A stretch of DNA of 64,000 nt from Clostridium beijerinckii (lineage in GTDB: Bacteria > Bacillota > Clostridia > Clostridiales > Clostridiaceae): positions 2,712,501-2,776,500 of the forward strand of contig CP029329.1 of assembly GCA_003129525.1 (NCBI GenBank). Direction: 5' to 3'. This document shows positions 1 to 10,751 of the stretch, one piece after another (within the stretch, counting starts at the first letter, position 1; each line of letters begins with the position of its first letter). The translations under genes and the position numbers were made by a program. The notes below the pieces were generated by a model, which was given only the letters and a program-made list of their open reading frames with translations, made no database searches and was not told where the DNA came from.

Positions 1-2246
<2,246 letters not shown>

Positions 2247-2506
2247 AATATATAATCAAGTTGTAAATATACATTAATTTTGTATGCAATTTTGAAAGAA
2301 CATAGTTTTTTCAATTAAGTAATTACAGTAATTTGATTCATGTAAAATAGTATAAGCGATAGATTTGGGTTGTTTTTTCTAAGGAAACACTAACTCACAT
2401 GCGTTCGTTGGTGTGCTAATTTACACGAAATCAAAAGGAAAACAAATCACTAAAGTGATTTGCATAAGTTCGTCTAACTAAATCAAAGATTTAGAGACTC
2501 ACTTAA
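2247..2506 (+). other. 23S-5S intergenic spacer
   Basis: About 260 bases with no tRNA. It holds several small hairpins, including CAAATCACT/AGTGATTTG near 2434-2455 and CTAAATC/GATTTAG just before the 5S gene. These could be RNA processing stems for the co-transcribed operon; that role is inferred from position only. Confidence 0.6.
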
Positions 2507-2623
2507 TCTCGTGACGATGGCATAGAGGTAACACTCCTTCCCATTCCGAACAGGACAGTTAAGGTCTATAGCGCCGATGGTACTGCACGGGTGACTGTGT
2601 GGCAGAGTAGGACGTTGCGAGGT
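2507..2623 (+). rRNA. rrf: 5S ribosomal RNA
   Basis: The core GTAACACTCCTTCCCATTCC and the 3' GTAGGACGTTGCGAGGT are typical Firmicute 5S rRNA. The ends TCTCGTGACG and CGTTGCGAGGT pair to close helix I, which sets the boundaries within a base or two. It lies about 260 bases downstream of 23S and only 7 bases before tRNA-Lys, so all three are likely one transcript. Confidence 0.95.
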
Positions 2624-2630
2624 AAAACAA

Positions 2631-2706
2631 GGTTTACTAGCTCAGTTGGTAGAGCACATGACTTTTAATCATGGTGTCCCGGGTTCGATTCCCGGGTAAG
2701 CCACCA
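2631..2706 (+). tRNA. tRNA-Lys (anticodon UUU)
   Basis: A 76-base cloverleaf with encoded CCA. The acceptor arms GGTTTAC and GTAAGCC pair, the anticodon stem CATGA/TCATG encloses loop CTTTTAA with TTT at 2664-2666, and the T arm is CCGGG/CCCGG with TTCGATT. It directly follows the 5S gene and is the last gene of the rRNA operon. Confidence 0.97.
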
Positions 2707-2739
2707 ATACTTTTAAAAACTTGCTTAGTATTTATATAA

Positions 2740-2770
2740 AGAGCTTTTACTTAATGTAAAGGCTCTTTTT
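2740..2770 (+). terminator. rRNA-tRNA operon terminator
   Basis: An 11-bp stem (AGAGCTTTTAC with GTAAAGGCTCT, one G-T pair) with a 5-base loop is followed by a T-run at 2766. It sits 34 bases after the tRNA. Confidence 0.9.
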
Positions 2771-2982
2771 ACGTAAGAAATTAAATATTTACGTGCGTAG
2801 AAAATCTAAGGTATGAAGAAAACTATATGAAGAAAACTGGTGGCTGACGCCACAAAAAAGGCACGAAGTGCTCTTTAAACAATAGATTGAATTGAGTAAT
2901 ACTGAAATAAACATTTCTACTACATATTTAAACATAAAGAGTTAAAGCTTATGCAATGTTTATAATTTTTTTCTATAAACTT

Positions 2983-3011
2983 TTGCAACACTTTTCTAAG
3001 TTGGATTGTAT
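2983..3011 (+). promoter_or_regulatory. Candidate sigma-A promoter of the 3020-3200 RNA
   Basis: TTGCAA at 2983-2988, a 17-base spacer and TTGTAT at 3006-3011 predict a start at about 3019, at the foot of the long RNA stem described next. The -10 is imperfect. Confidence 0.4.
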
Positions 3012-3018
3012 TAATAAT

Positions 3019-3200
3019 ATAAGGCACAATAAAAAAGAATAATTAGTCCATGGGCCAGTCTATATTCCATCATGCTGCTTAGGCAGATAACCTTAATAAG
3101 TCCGGTCAACTATGAGAGCTATCTGTCTTCTTGCCTGAAGAAATATATTCATGGCAGCTTTGGATTTATTATTTTCTTTCATGTGCCTAAAAGGAAAAAT
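3019..3200 (+). ncRNA. Candidate rod-shaped structured RNA, possibly 6S-like
   Basis: The 5' arm at 3022-3050 pairs with 3161-3188: AGGCACA with TGTGCCT at the base, then AT-rich pairs, then AGTCCA with TGGATT. Inside lie GCTGC (3074-3078) with GCAGC (3154-3158), and a 9-bp apical stem 3081-3089 with 3120-3128. A closing rod, a wide internal bubble and an apical hairpin in about 170-180 nt resemble 6S RNA. The string GGGCCAGTC in the 5' bubble also occurs in E. coli 6S RNA, from memory. A promoter precedes it and an AT-only hairpin with a T-run follows at about 3219-3241. It could instead be another structured RNA or a long leader of the next gene. The stretch 2771-3000 before it holds only two tiny hairpins at 2840-2873. 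Confidence 0.4.
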
Positions 3201-3274
3201 TAAGACGTAAGCACATAAAAATAAATGTAATTTTATTTTTGATTGTGGCTAACTTAGAAGGAGAAGATGATATT

Positions 3275-4432
3275 ATGAAAAAAATAATGATAGGCGTATT
3301 AACAGCAGTGACAATTATGGGGATGTCAGCTCAAGCATTTGCAGCAGATATAGACATTCAAAAATCAAAGTCAGAGGTTATTGAAAATGCTTTTCCAATA
3401 TCAACCTATGCACCTAAGGATGTAGATATTAACAAGGTAACAATTTGCGGGGAAAATATTGAGCTTGGAAGAAATGGTGTTTTAATATATAAAGGCAAAA
3501 TTATGGTTCCACTTAAATATACAGCAGAAAGTATTGGTTTTAAGGTTGGGGCAGATAAGGATAATAAAATTATAAGTTTAGATAATGGTAAAATTAAAAC
3601 AAATGTTTATGTGGGAGAGGATAGTTATTATTATTCAAGCGGTAATGATATAGGATTAACTATGATGCATAAATTAGGTGCAGATCCTATAATAGTTGAT
3701 AAGACTGTATATGTTCCAATTAATTTTTATAATTTTCTATTTAATGATAATAAAACAGTAGGAAGTTTTTTTGTAAGGGATAAAGATGGACAATGGGTAT
3801 ATTCACTTAATGGAGAGCTTAAAACTGGATGGAAGTTAATAAATAATAAGTGGTATTTTATGAATAATAATGGCATAATGCAAAGAGGCTGGATTAAAAC
3901 CAATGGTATTTGGTATTATTTATTAAATAATGGAGAAATGGCTGTAAATACATTAACTCCAGATGGGTATAAAGTAGATAAAAATGGCGCGTGGGATGGT
4001 AAGCCTGCAACTAAAGTAACTCAAAACCCAGATTCATTAGATATAATAAATCCTATTGAAGGTTTTGACACTATAGCTGAAGCTCAAAAAGCACTAAAAT
4101 TTAAAGTTACAGTACCAAAAGAATTATTAGGTAAATACAATATAAAATATATAAATACTATATCAAGAAATTTATTTCAAATATGTTATATAAGTAAACA
4201 AAGTGATATTATATTTAGAATGGGACAAGATACTCAGGATATAAGTGGTGACTATAATAACTATAAGACTAATACTATTGTAAATATAAATGGTAACAAG
4301 ATTAAATTAAAAGGTGATGACAAGCTTATAAAAGTTGCAACTTGGAATATAAATAACATGTCATATTCTATATCAGTTAATGATGGTATGAAACAAGATG
4401 ACATTATTAAAATAATTAAAAGTGCTTTTTAA
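3275..4432 (+). CDS. Secreted wall-binding protein with DUF4367-like C-terminal domain
   Basis: A secreted protein of 385 residues. The start at 3275 is chosen because AAGGAGA precedes it and the signal peptide (MKKIMIGVL...AQAFA) begins there; an upstream in-frame start would add 12 polar residues. After the signal (1-23) comes a copper amine oxidase N-terminal-like domain (about 54-155), then two or three GW-type wall-binding repeats (about 173-243; GWKLINNKWYF, GWIKTNGIWYY). The C-terminal domain (about 264-385) contains ISGDYNNY and ATWNINNMSYSIS. That domain is clearly homologous to the C-terminus of the anti-sigma factor encoded 1.5 kb downstream. Role inferred: an envelope component linked to the ECF sigma system. 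The copper amine oxidase-like module is usually structural, so no enzyme activity is claimed. Confidence 0.85.
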   Translation: MKKIMIGVLTAVTIMGMSAQAFAADIDIQKSKSEVIENAFPISTYAPKDVDINKVTICGENIELGRNGVLIYKGKIMVPLKYTAESIGFKVGADKDNKIISLDNGKIKTNVYVGEDSYYYSSGNDIGLTMMHKLGADPIIVDKTVYVPINFYNFLFNDNKTVGSFFVRDKDGQWVYSLNGELKTGWKLINNKWYFMNNNGIMQRGWIKTNGIWYYLLNNGEMAVNTLTPDGYKVDKNGAWDGKPATKVTQNPDSLDIINPIEGFDTIAEAQKALKFKVTVPKELLGKYNIKYINTISRNLFQICYISKQSDIIFRMGQDTQDISGDYNNYKTNTIVNINGNKIKLKGDDKLIKVATWNINNMSYSISVNDGMKQDDIIKIIKSAF

Positions 4433-4634
4433 TTATATATTCTAATAAATAATCTTCGTTAGATATTATAATAAATATCAATTAAATAAATGAAGTTAAT
4501 TAGAACTTATATATTGCAAAAAGTTTAAATAAAAGTAACATAAGTAGAGACAAGAATAATAAGGAAGAGTTTATTTTGGGTTATTACAAAATTACTATTA
4601 ATATATTGTGCTACTGGATGGAAGGATGTTTTTA

Positions 4635-5126
4635 ATGAAAGAGGTTTCATTGCGTACGGATGAAATTATTTCACAAGATTTAGAGCATTATGGAGACATG
4701 CTACTGAGACTTGCATTTTCATACATGAAAAATATATATGACGCAGAAGATGCAGTTCAAGATGTCTTTGTGCAATTGCTTAAAAATATAGAGATATTTG
4801 AAAGCGAAGACCATAAAAAGCATTGGCTTATTTGTGTTACCAGAAATATCTGCAAAAATAAATTGAAATCTGCCTGGTTTAAAAAGCATGTAGAATTAAC
4901 GGACATGCCTTATTATGATGAATATAAGGACAGTAATGTTTTAAAACAGGTTATGAAGCTCCCACTAAAATATAGGGAGATTATTCACTTATATTATTAC
5001 GAAGGATATAATACGGTTGAAATATCAAATATAGTAGATAGGAAAGAAGCAACAGTGAGATCATTACTTAGCAGAGGAAGAAACATGTTGAAAAAAGAGC
5101 TAAAGGAGGAGTATGATTTTGAATAA
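4635..5126 (+). CDS. ECF-type RNA polymerase sigma factor
   Basis: A 163-residue protein with the two-domain ECF layout. Region 2 is around YGDMLLRLAFSYMKN and DAEDAVQDVFVQLL; region 4 contains YREIIHLYYYEGY and ATVRSLLSRGRNMLKKEL. It should redirect RNA polymerase to envelope-stress-type promoters. The ATG at 4635 is chosen because GGAAGGA sits 8 bases before it; a GTG at 4608 would add nine residues without a site. Its end overlaps the anti-sigma gene by 14 bases, so the two are translationally coupled. Autoregulation is usual in this family, but I could not recognise a convincing ECF promoter upstream. Confidence 0.95.
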   Translation: MKEVSLRTDEIISQDLEHYGDMLLRLAFSYMKNIYDAEDAVQDVFVQLLKNIEIFESEDHKKHWLICVTRNICKNKLKSAWFKKHVELTDMPYYDEYKDSNVLKQVMKLPLKYREIIHLYYYEGYNTVEISNIVDRKEATVRSLLSRGRNMLKKELKEEYDFE

Positions 5127-6252
5127 GAAATATAAAGATGAAATAAATAAAATACGAATGAATGATGATATGAAAAAAAGAATACTCCAAAATGTTTTAG
5201 CTGCAAATGAAAATGACAATAGTGCAGAACAAAATATAAAAGTTAAAAATATTATACCAAAAGTAAAGAAATATAATAACATTAAAAGAAATATGCAGAT
5301 GGTAGCAGCATGTAGCGCAGTGTTCATATGTTTAAGTGTAGCTAAAAATTATCCTATGCTTTTAAAAGATACACCTAATGATTTAGCTCAAAAAGAAACA
5401 ACAAAAAGTCAAGATGACGAAAATAATGACTTGAAAACTAGTGAGAATAATGAATTTGTTTCTAGTAAAGATAGCAAAGAAATCTCTAATAATAATCATA
5501 AGGAAGAGCAAGCCTTAGTACAAAATGATAATGGTGATAGTTATGTGAAAGAACAGAGTAATACTAACTCAAAAATTGGGCAAGAAGAAAAGAGCAAAGA
5601 TAATTTAAAATTAAGCTCAGCCTCAGAGACACAGAAAAGTCAAACATCGCAAAATGAGGTAGATAAAAGCCAAGAATTATTAAATAATAATGACAAAGTC
5701 ATAGAAAATTCAAATATTTCATTAAAAACAAATCCAGAAGAAAATAATTATAATAAGAAAAATGAAAATCCAACAAGCACAGAGTCAAAAACAGTAGATG
5801 AAGAGGTAAAAGAAAATAAGATACCTGAAAATGATTCGGACAATAGTGTTTTAGGAACAGAATCTGTTGTAGAACAAGCTGTGATTTATGATCAAGAATA
5901 TAAGACCTTAGAGGAAGCAGAAAAAGCATTAAATTTAAAAGTAAATCCATTAAAAACATTACCTAAAGACCTTAAAATGGAAAGCATAAGTGTTATATCA
6001 AATGAAATAATACAAGTAAAGTATAATAACAATATAATTTTTAGAGCAGGTAAAGGCATTGATAATATAAGTGGAGATTATAGTGTTTATCAAGTTAAGG
6101 ATACAGCCAAAGTTAATGGAATAAACATAACTTTGGAAGGAAACAAAAGTAAAGAATATAATTTAGCTACATGGGAAAAGGATGGTATATCATATTCAAT
6201 TTCAGCAGAAAATGGTATTGATGAAAAAACTATATTGAATATGATATTGTAG
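5113..6252 (+). CDS. Anti-sigma factor with extracytoplasmic DUF4367-like domain
   Basis: 379 residues. A short cytoplasmic N-terminus, which should bind the sigma factor, is followed by one membrane segment (about 60-80, MVAACSAVFICLSVAK). Then comes a very long Asn/Lys/Glu/Ser-rich linker (about 85-255) and a C-terminal DUF4367-like domain (about 258-379; NISGDYSVYQ, LATWEKDGISYSIS). AAGGAGG precedes the ATG, and the gene overlaps the sigma gene. The linker is long enough to place the C-terminal domain well out into the cell wall. The same domain ends the wall-binding protein at 3275, suggesting both recognise the same ligand or each other. I saw no obvious anti-sigma zinc motif in the N-terminus, so the role rests on operon position and topology. 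Confidence 0.88.
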   Translation: MILNKKYKDEINKIRMNDDMKKRILQNVLAANENDNSAEQNIKVKNIIPKVKKYNNIKRNMQMVAACSAVFICLSVAKNYPMLLKDTPNDLAQKETTKSQDDENNDLKTSENNEFVSSKDSKEISNNNHKEEQALVQNDNGDSYVKEQSNTNSKIGQEEKSKDNLKLSSASETQKSQTSQNEVDKSQELLNNNDKVIENSNISLKTNPEENNYNKKNENPTSTESKTVDEEVKENKIPENDSDNSVLGTESVVEQAVIYDQEYKTLEEAEKALNLKVNPLKTLPKDLKMESISVISNEIIQVKYNNNIIFRAGKGIDNISGDYSVYQVKDTAKVNGINITLEGNKSKEYNLATWEKDGISYSISAENGIDEKTILNMIL

Positions 6253-6329
6253 GCATATTAAATTTAAAAGTATAAAAAGACAAGATAACATAGATTAAGG
6301 CTGGTCGTAAAGAGTATAACCATATAAGA

Positions 6330-6366
6330 GGTTGAAAACTAGAAAGAACCTAGTTTTCAGCCTTTT
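6330..6366 (+). terminator. Terminator after the sigma/anti-sigma operon
   Basis: A 13-bp stem, 6330-6342 with 6350-6362 (GGTTGAAAACTAG with CTAGTTTTCAGCC), is followed by TTTT. Confidence 0.9.
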
Positions 6367-6590
6367 AATTTTAAATTTTAAGCAATAGTATAATTAGTAA
6401 TATTTTTGGAAGTAAGCTCAGCTCAGCCTTTTTAGCAAAAGCACCAGCATTAGTTGTAAAAATGGTATAGATATTTCAAAAGCTAATTATAATCAAATAA
6501 TTAGCAATTTATCAAAAGAAATAAAGGTATTTTCTATAGCTTGTAGAAACATATATTAAATAGGTTCAGGAGTTTAAGATATGCATTGCC
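6367..6590 (+). other. Decayed sequence upstream of the broken sensor kinase
   Basis: No intact gene. One frame (about 6460-6560) reads GIDISKANYNQIISNLSKE before stops. This is compatible with the helical start of a dCache sensor domain and may be the lost N-terminus of the next gene. Low certainty. Confidence 0.3.
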
Positions 6591-7730
6591 TTGGGTGAAT
6601 ATATAATTATCTTTCAATTTCATTATCTTTTGCCAGACGGAAAAGGTTATTCAGTTGATGTTTATGATGTTGATTTTTCAGATCGTGAGTATTTTAAAAA
6701 ATCAATAAATGGTGAATCGTATATTTCAGATATTATTATGGATAGAACAACAGGCAAACCATGTGTATATTATGCAGTACCTATCTTTAAAGAGAATAAA
6801 GTTATTGCATCTGTTGCTTTGGGGATATATACAGATCAATATAATGGTATGTTAGATTTATCTTTTTTTGATAATGAAGCAGTTTCCTTAGTGGTGGATC
6901 ATACTGGCCAAGTTGTTATTCATGGTAAATTAGATGACGCTTTTAATGCTCATAGTAATATATTTGATGGGTTGAATGCAGATAAATCGGACATTGAAAA
7001 AATGAAAGAGAATATGCAATTAGGAAAAGCCAATAAAATTATTTTTAATGAGGGAATTGAAGAAAGACATCTTATTTATACACCTGTAGGAATTAAAGAT
7101 TGGTATATTGTTACACTAATACCAAATGATATTATTGATATGAGGTCACAGTCAGTTCAAAATGAAGCTATATTACTTGCGGTAGCGTTCACCTCTGTGT
7201 TACTTGGATTAATTCTTTATATAAGCATAGAAGAGAAAAAACATATGAAGGAAAATCAAAGTAATCAAAATAAATTGATAAAATTATCCATTGCTGTTGA
7301 ACAAAGTCCGGTTAGCATTGTTATGGCAAATCTTGAAGGTAATATTGAATATGCAAATCAAGCGGCCTGTCGTATTACTGGATATAATATGGATGAATTA
7401 ATTGGGAAAAATCCCAATGTGCTTAAATCCGGGGAGACATCTTCAGACGAATATAAGGAACTATGGGATATAATAAGTCATGGTAGTGAATGGCGAGGCA
7501 CATTTCATAATAAACGTAAAAATGGACAATTTTACTGGGAATCGGCAATTATTGCCCCTATTATTAATTCGGAAAATCAAATTATAAACTATTTAGCAAT
7601 AAAAGAGGATATAACAGCAAGAAAAATGATAGAAGATGAGCTGCTTAAATTTAAAACAGTTTCAGAACAGGCTAATTATGGCATATGCATTACAGATTTA
7701 AAAGGTATGCTGATTTATGTGAATGATTGA
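6591..7730 (+). pseudogene. N-terminal fragment of dCache-PAS sensor kinase, ended by an in-frame TGA
   Basis: Translates as the second half of a dCache ligand-binding domain (LLPDGKGYSVD, DREYFKKSINGESYISD, VASVALGIYTD), a membrane segment (about 200-220, LLAVAFTSVLLGLILYI), a PAS domain (SIVMANLEGNIEYAN, AIKEDITARKM) and the start of a second PAS domain. It stops at TGA 7728-7730 in the middle of the PAS motif (LIYVND, stop, FAQMHKW). The downstream reading frame at 7740 is the same frame and completes the PAS domain, so this was one gene. The N-terminal membrane helix and the first half of dCache are missing; the apparent TTG start has no good ribosome site and the frame is open back only to a TAG at 6561. 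A reading error at 7728 could explain the TGA but not the missing N-terminus. Confidence 0.75.
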
Positions 7731-7739
7731 TTTGCACAG

Positions 7740-10178
7740 ATGCATAAGTGGAATAAAGAGGAACTCCTTGGGCAAAATTTAAGAATAGTACATAGTAGTA
7801 AAGAATCAAAACATATTTATGATATTATTGATACAATTCAAAATAAAGGTGGTTTATTAGCAGAGAAAATAGACCATGTTACAAAAGAAGGCGTGGAATT
7901 TCCTGCTCTAATGAGTGCAAAATTAGTCTTAGATAGTAATGGAACACCTCAATTTATGTCGGCTACTATTATTGACATATCAGAGCTCAAGAAAAAAGAT
8001 GCAGAAATTAATAAATTTAATATTGCAATGAAGCAAAGTCCAGTAGCGTTTGTAATTACTGATGTAAATGCAAATATTCTTTATGCAAATCCAGTTTTTG
8101 AAAATATAACAGGTTATACTCTGGAAGAAGTAATAGGGAAAAATACCAATATATTAAAGTCTGGGGAAACTAGTAAGGAATTGTATAAAGAACTTTGGAG
8201 AACAATTGAATCAGGTAAAACATGGAATGGAAAATGGGTTAATAAAAAGAAAAATGGTGAAAATTATAATGAAAAAATTTCCATTACACCTATTTTTGAT
8301 GAATATGGGAATGTTACGAGTTACTTAGTTGTAAAAGAGGACGTTACAGAACTTATGCAGTCAGAACAAAATCGTATTGCGAGGGAAGTTGCTGAGAAAG
8401 CAAATGAGTCTAAAACAGCATTTTTATCAAACATGAGCCATGAGATTCGGACACCGCTGAATGCCATTATTGGATTTGCACAAATTTTACGGCGTGATGG
8501 GTCCTTTTCGCCTAAACAGACTCAGCAGATTTATATGATTTTAAGAAGTAGTGAACATTTACTTAAACTTATTAATAGTATTTTGGATCTATCAAAAATT
8601 GAATCTGGAAAAATCAGTATTAATAATAATAAGTTTTGTCTCCATGATTTGTTACAAGATTTAAAGATGATGTTTAATGTTCAATCACAAGTTAAAAATA
8701 TAAAATTTGATATTGTTATTGGAGAGGATGTGCCAAAGTATATATTATCCGATGAGGGAAGAATTCGTCAACTGCTAATAAACATTCTGGGGAATTCTAT
8801 GAAATTCACACAAAAAGGTGGAATTACTCTTAAAGTTTCAGCAAAGGGGACAAAAGACACAAATAAATTCTTTCTAGAATTTGAAGTGAGGGATACAGGA
8901 ATTGGGATTGCACCAGGAGAGATTAAATATGTTTTTGAGAGCTTTCATCAAGCTCAGGCTGGAGTTAAAGCAGGCGGAACTGGACTCGGTTTAAGTATAT
9001 CAAAACATTTTGTTGAACTTATGGGAGGGAAAATAAGTGTAGAAAGTCATTTAAATAAAGGCTCGATTTTCAGAGTTAGTTTACCTATTATTAGAGTAGA
9101 AAAGCATATAAATGAGCCTACAGAATCTTATGAAAATGTTATAGGTATAAAGCCAGGAATAGAACCTTATCGTGTGCTTATTGCGGATGATCAAGTAAAT
9201 AATAGAAATATGTTAGTAGAAGTATTAGAACCTATTGGTTTTCAGACAAGGGAAGCAAGTAATGGACAAGAGGCAATTGATGTTTCTAAAAAGTGGCAGC
9301 CCCATTGTATACTGATGGATATTCAAATGCCTATAATGGATGGTTATGAAGCAATTAAACAGATTAAAGGAACTAAGTTAGGTCAAGAGACTTTAGTAAT
9401 TGCAGTTACAGCTAGTGTTTTTGAAGAAGAAGCTGAAAAAGTAATGGAAACAGGTGCAGATTTCTTCTTAAGAAAGCCTTTTAAATTAGAAGAACTTTAC
9501 AAAATGATAAAGTCAATAGAAGAATTAGTCCAAGAAAAGTTAAAGGAAATTTCAAATTCCCAAATGGCCACCTTGACAGCAATTTCAAAACTAGCAGAAT
9601 ATAGAGATGAGGATACAGGGAAACATATTGAGAGAACACAGCTTTTTTGCAGTATATTAGCTAAAGAGCTACGTAAGAATCCATCGTATAACAAGGTTAT
9701 TACAGATGAGTTTGTTAAAAATATTTTTTATGCAGCTTCTCTTCATGACGTTGGTAAGATTGGAATTCCAGATCAAATTCTGCTGAAAAAAGGGAAACTG
9801 ACAATTGATGAATTTGAAATCATGAAAAAACATGTCATTATTGGAAAGGAAGCTCTTCAAGAAGTATTAGATAAATATCCGAAAAATGAATTTATTAAAC
9901 TTGGTATTGAACTTACCGCATTCCATCATGAAAAATGGAATGGAAATGGCTATCCAGATGGTTTATCGGGAAATAACATTCCAATTTCAGCTAGAATTAT
10001 GGCTCTTGTAGATGTATATGATGCATTGCGTTCCAGAAGGTCATACAAAGAAGGATTTTCTCATAGTAAAAGTATAGAGATTATAAAAGAGGGAGCAGGT
10101 AAACATTTTGATCCAGACGTTTTGAACGCCTTTTTAGCAATAGAATCCCAATTTGAGGACATTTTTGATCAAAAGTAA
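7740..10178 (+). CDS. Hybrid histidine kinase-receiver-HD-GYP protein, 3' part of a broken gene
   Basis: 812 residues counted from the first ATG after the TGA. In order: rest of a PAS domain (1-80), a complete PAS (about 95-205), and HisKA with phospho-acceptor His234 in SHEIRTPLN. The ATPase domain follows (N-box NILGNSMKF, G-boxes DTGIGI and GGTGLGLSI), then a receiver with Asp527 in ILMDIQMP. Last is an HD-GYP domain with catalytic HD at 669-670 (SLHDVGKIGIPD) and HHEKWNGNGYPDGL. HD-GYP domains hydrolyse cyclic di-GMP, so the ancestral product joined phosphorelay sensing to c-di-GMP breakdown. All catalytic motifs are intact. No Shine-Dalgarno site precedes the ATG, so independent translation is doubtful; readthrough or reinitiation is possible. 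It may be better treated as the 3' half of a pseudogene spanning 6591-10178. Confidence 0.75.
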   Translation: MHKWNKEELLGQNLRIVHSSKESKHIYDIIDTIQNKGGLLAEKIDHVTKEGVEFPALMSAKLVLDSNGTPQFMSATIIDISELKKKDAEINKFNIAMKQSPVAFVITDVNANILYANPVFENITGYTLEEVIGKNTNILKSGETSKELYKELWRTIESGKTWNGKWVNKKKNGENYNEKISITPIFDEYGNVTSYLVVKEDVTELMQSEQNRIAREVAEKANESKTAFLSNMSHEIRTPLNAIIGFAQILRRDGSFSPKQTQQIYMILRSSEHLLKLINSILDLSKIESGKISINNNKFCLHDLLQDLKMMFNVQSQVKNIKFDIVIGEDVPKYILSDEGRIRQLLINILGNSMKFTQKGGITLKVSAKGTKDTNKFFLEFEVRDTGIGIAPGEIKYVFESFHQAQAGVKAGGTGLGLSISKHFVELMGGKISVESHLNKGSIFRVSLPIIRVEKHINEPTESYENVIGIKPGIEPYRVLIADDQVNNRNMLVEVLEPIGFQTREASNGQEAIDVSKKWQPHCILMDIQMPIMDGYEAIKQIKGTKLGQETLVIAVTASVFEEEAEKVMETGADFFLRKPFKLEELYKMIKSIEELVQEKLKEISNSQMATLTAISKLAEYRDEDTGKHIERTQLFCSILAKELRKNPSYNKVITDEFVKNIFYAASLHDVGKIGIPDQILLKKGKLTIDEFEIMKKHVIIGKEALQEVLDKYPKNEFIKLGIELTAFHHEKWNGNGYPDGLSGNNIPISARIMALVDVYDALRSRRSYKEGFSHSKSIEIIKEGAGKHFDPDVLNAFLAIESQFEDIFDQK

Positions 10179-10238
10179 CAAACTTTTAGGTAGCCAATTT
10201 ATATTAAATTGGTATTTTGCTCAATCCAGTAATATTCT

Positions 10239-10290
10239 CTAAATGATAATTTAACCACTACATTTTTATCGTGGTTAAATTATCATTTAG
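10239..10290. repeat. Perfect 20-bp inverted repeat
   Basis: The arms 10239-10258 and 10271-10290 are exact reverse complements around a 12-base loop. It begins 60 bases after the HD-GYP gene. There is no T-run, so a plain terminator is less likely. It may be a palindromic repeat element or an RNA-stabilising stem. Confidence 0.8.
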
Positions 10291-10324
10291 AAATGCGTTG
10301 AGAGAAACAAGATTTTCTATAGAC

Positions 10325-10366
10325 AAGCATTGAACTAAATTCATATATTTAGTACAGTGCTTTTTT
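10325..10366 (+). terminator. Terminator downstream of the HD-GYP gene
   Basis: A long stem from AAGCATTG at 10325 to CAGTGCTT at 10355-10362 has one A-A mismatch and runs into six T residues. The remaining gap to the next gene (10367-10751) shows only stop-ridden fragments; one frame near 10509-10590 reads FDVNNGICWFYIESS but has no proper start. Confidence 0.8.
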
Positions 10367-10751
10367 GTTAAGTAAAATTTAAAGAATACATTTAGTTTAA
10401 TATAAATTGAGAAAAAAAGAAATTAAATGGGCATTTAGAAAATTACATTTTTACGTAGTTTTTTGATTATAACCAATTAAATCAGGTGATAATAATGAAT
10501 GACAATTGAAATTTGATAGAGATATATTTGATGTCAACAATGGAATTTGCTGGTTTTACATAGAATCAAGTATTAAATTAGATATAAACCGTTAACATTT
10601 GAACTCTATATGAAAAAAATGTCTAATTGTAGCAAAAGGTGGTTTTGACCTCAAAAGATACCTAGCTTATAATTACAATACCCTATGGGTGACATAAGCA
10701 ACTATAATGCTAAAATAAATAAGTTGCAAAAAACACACAAGGAGTGGTTAA

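Noticed and set aside
4997..5327. Antisense frames over the sigma/anti-sigma genes rich in Phe/Leu/Ile
   Set aside because: Shadow frames opposite Lys/Asn-rich coding sequence; no ribosome sites.
7728..7730. TGA as a selenocysteine codon in the sensor kinase
   Set aside because: It falls in a PAS domain position normally occupied by a small or aromatic residue, not a redox site, and I see no SECIS-like hairpin just downstream. Nonsense mutation is simpler.
10560..10751. Riboswitch (c-di-GMP or c-di-AMP) before the 3D-domain gene
   Set aside because: I looked for the conserved cores of these classes near this cell-wall gene and could not match them.
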